Source of the DNA: Breoghania sp037026715
Lineage (GTDB): Bacteria; Pseudomonadota; Alphaproteobacteria; Rhizobiales; Stappiaceae
Reading direction: 5' to 3'
NCBI RefSeq assembly: GCF_037026715.1
Contig: NZ_JBANCG010000004.1
Location: 1-64,000 of the forward strand
Length of the DNA: 64,000 bases
Below are positions 62,597 through 64,000 of the stretch, piece by piece. The notes beneath the pieces were generated by a model that saw only the letters and a program-made list of their open reading frames with translations, did no database searches and was not told the origin of the DNA. The number at the start of each line of letters is the position of its first letter. The first letter of the stretch is position 1. A program made the position numbers and the translations under genes.

Positions 62597-63261
62597 GGGC
62601 GCACCTCGTAACTCGTCACGGCATCCACGAAGATGCCCGGGGTAACGACCTCTTCGGGTGCCATCGGTTCGTCGAGAACCACGCGGGCCTCGACGATCGT
62701 GTGGCGCGCGGCGGTGGCCATCACCGGATTGAAATTGCGCGCGGTGGCGTGGTAGCGCAGGTTTCCCCAGCGGTCCGCTGCTTCCGCGCGGATCAGCGCG
62801 ATATCGGCATGAAGCGGCTTTTCGAAGACATAACCGTGCCCGTCGATGATGCGGGTTTCCTTGTCCTCGGCGAGTTTCGTGCCGTAGCCGGTGCGGGTGA
62901 AGAAACCGCCGATCCCGGAGCCGGCCGCGCGGATGCGCTCGGCAAGGGTTCCCTGCGGCACGATTTCCAGCTCCACCTCACCGGCCTCGTAACGCCGCTC
63001 GAACCAGATCGAGCCGGGTGTGCGCGGATAGGAACAGACGACGCGCGCCACCTGCCCGCCGCGCAGCAGGGCGGAGATGCCCTCCTCGCCCGCGCCGGCA
63101 TTGTTGGAGATGATGGTGAGCCCGCCGACGCCGCTCTCCGCCAGAGCGTCGATCAGGCCGAAGGGAATGCCGGCGGAACCGAACCCGCCGATCATCACCA
63201 CGGCCCCCTCGCCGACGGCCGACACGGCCTCTTTCAAACTCGCTACACGCTTGTCGATCAT
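62593..63261 (-). CDS. 3-oxoacid CoA-transferase subunit A
   Basis: 222 residues; alpha subunit with IGGFGSAGIPFGLIDALAESG, TIISNNAGAGEEGISALL, and GSGIGGFFTRTGYGTKLAE. It forms the heterotetramer with subunit B encoded immediately downstream. Its ATG at 63261 overlaps the TRAP permease stop, so the uptake system and this enzyme share a transcript and probably act on the same organic acid. Confidence 0.93.
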   Translation of the reverse strand: MIDKRVASLKEAVSAVGEGAVVMIGGFGSAGIPFGLIDALAESGVGGLTIISNNAGAGEEGISALLRGGQVARVVCSYPRTPGSIWFERRYEAGEVELEIVPQGTLAERIRAAGSGIGGFFTRTGYGTKLAEDKETRIIDGHGYVFEKPLHADIALIRAEAADRWGNLRYHATARNFNPVMATAARHTIVEARVVLDEPMAPEEVVTPGIFVDAVTSYEVRP

Positions 63262-64000
63262 GAAGCGGCTCCTGCCCCCTGCTTGCTGTCGTTCTGTTTG
63301 CCCCTGTGCTTTTCAGGCCCCGCCATCAGTATCGCCGCGATGACCACGACCGCCATCAGGCCGAAACCGCCAATGTCGGTGTAGAGATCGGGCAGCAGCA
63401 CCAGGGCACCGGCCGCACCGATGCCGACGCGCAACGGGGCCGCGAGCCTGCCGACACCGTAGAGCCAGCCTTCGAGGGCCGTCGTCATCGCCCAGATCGC
63501 CACGACGGAAAGCGCCACCCGGCCGAGGATCTCGCCCCAGCCGCCTTCCATGATCAGCGCCGGGTCATAGACGAAGATGAACGGCAGGATGAAGAGGATG
63601 CCGCCGAGCCGCATCGCATAGACACCGGTCTTCATGGGCGGGGAATTGGCAAGGCTCGCCGCGGTAATGGCGGCAAGCGCCACCGGCGGCGTGATGTAGG
63701 AGAGCATGCCCCAGTAGAGGATGAAGAGATGGCTCGCCAACGGGTTGAGGCCGGCATCTATGAGCGCGGGGGCAAGCAGGATGGAAAGGAAGATGTAACA
63801 GGCGCTCACCGTCATCCCCATGCCGAGAACGAAGCTCGTCACCGCACCCGCGATCAGCATCAACGCCACGTTGCCGTCGGCGTAGAGCAGCAGTTCGCGC
63901 GAGAAGGCGCCGGCAACGCCGCTGTAGGAAAGCCCGCCGACAATGAGGCCGATACCGGCCAGGATCGCGACCAGACCGGCGATGTTCTTGACGATGTCAT
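63258..64000 (-). CDS. TRAP transporter fused permease, C-terminal part (cut by window edge)
   Basis: About 247 codons from the right edge to the stop at 63258; the start lies outside. Membrane helices include VALMLIAGAVTSFVLGMGM and ACYIFLSILLAPALI, and the segment LYWGMLSYITPPVALAAITAASLA is the DctM-type discrimination motif. The extra C-terminal helices (IGAAGALVLLPDLYTDIGGFGLMAVVVIAAILM) and a charged tail (GPEKHRGKQNDSK) fit the large TAXI-type 4TM/12TM fusion. It would import an organic acid with sodium, using a separate periplasmic receptor. Co-transcribed with the CoA transferase. Confidence 0.88.
   Translation of the reverse strand, partial: DIVKNIAGLVAILAGIGLIVGGLSYSGVAGAFSRELLLYADGNVALMLIAGAVTSFVLGMGMTVSACYIFLSILLAPALIDAGLNPLASHLFILYWGMLSYITPPVALAAITAASLANSPPMKTGVYAMRLGGILFILPFIFVYDPALIMEGGWGEILGRVALSVVAIWAMTTALEGWLYGVGRLAAPLRVGIGAAGALVLLPDLYTDIGGFGLMAVVVIAAILMAGPEKHRGKQNDSKQGAGAAS

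Noticed and set aside
1..64000. CRISPR repeat array
   Set aside because: No regularly spaced direct repeat of 30-40 bases was found by eye; the only short-period nucleotide repeats are the PAS units in the chemoreceptor gene.
1..64000. tRNA genes, rRNA genes and insertion sequences
   Set aside because: No recognisable T-loop GTTCRANNC box with a fitting clover-leaf in the gaps, no rRNA sequence, and no transposase-like protein or terminal inverted repeats were seen.

Overview
The window reads as high-GC alphaproteobacterial chromosome. Coding density is high, genes run in long operons with ATGA/GTGA/TTGA start-stop overlaps, and the gene families (compact type II-C Cas9, Paracoccus/rhizobial-type nar-nos denitrification genes with NarR, NnrR and NnrS, NodU-type carbamoyltransferase, TRAP permease) fit Hyphomicrobiales or a related order. 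The exact genus cannot be read from the sequence. I recognised no rRNA or tRNA gene, insertion sequence or CRISPR repeat array by eye.

Layout. (1) 1-4.8 kb: a type II-C CRISPR-Cas locus on the minus strand (cas9-cas1-cas2, cas2 cut by the window edge), with a likely tracrRNA on the opposite strand just upstream of cas9. The spacer array must lie to the left of the window or elsewhere. (2) 5.2-23.0 kb: a signalling block, all minus strand. It has a complete chemotaxis-type operon (STAS, cheY, cheA, cheW, a four-PAS MCP, cheR, cheD, cheB) and then a second operon that mixes a soluble MCP-like protein, a STAS/PP2C/anti-sigma-kinase partner-switching module, a periplasmic cysteine-free 'molybdopterin-fold' protein and a hybrid histidine kinase. 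A second hybrid kinase with an HPt domain lies upstream. (3) 23.3-46.7 kb: anaerobic respiration. narK1-narK2-narGHJI-ppiC (minus) diverges from a narR-like regulator. A PAS protein and nnrS follow, then an nnrR-like regulator and the plus-strand nosRZDFYLX operon for nitrous oxide reduction. FNR-type palindromes sit in front of narK1, narR and nosR. No nitrite or nitric oxide reductase is present in the window. (4) 47.0-57.3 kb: an unusual small biosynthetic cluster. Two plus-strand genes (TPR-acyltransferase-like fusion, cobalamin-binding radical SAM) face a four-gene minus operon (fatty acyl-AMP ligase, tandem double cytochrome P450, acyl carrier protein, NodU/CmcH carbamoyltransferase). 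(5) 57.7-61.9 kb: a glucose/mannose-type sugar ABC importer. (6) 61.9-64.0 kb: a two-subunit CoA transferase and the end of a fused TRAP permease.

How it works together: region 3 would let the cell respire nitrate to nitrite and N2O to N2 under low oxygen. Region 2 probably couples a chemosensory array to a phosphorylation-controlled anti-sigma switch. The strongest candidate for an undescribed system is region 4. The ligase and ACP predict an ACP-tethered fatty acyl chain that is then oxidised or rearranged by a double P450, both halves of which lack the normally near-invariant ExxR, and further modified by a radical SAM enzyme and a carbamoyltransferase. The product is unknown.
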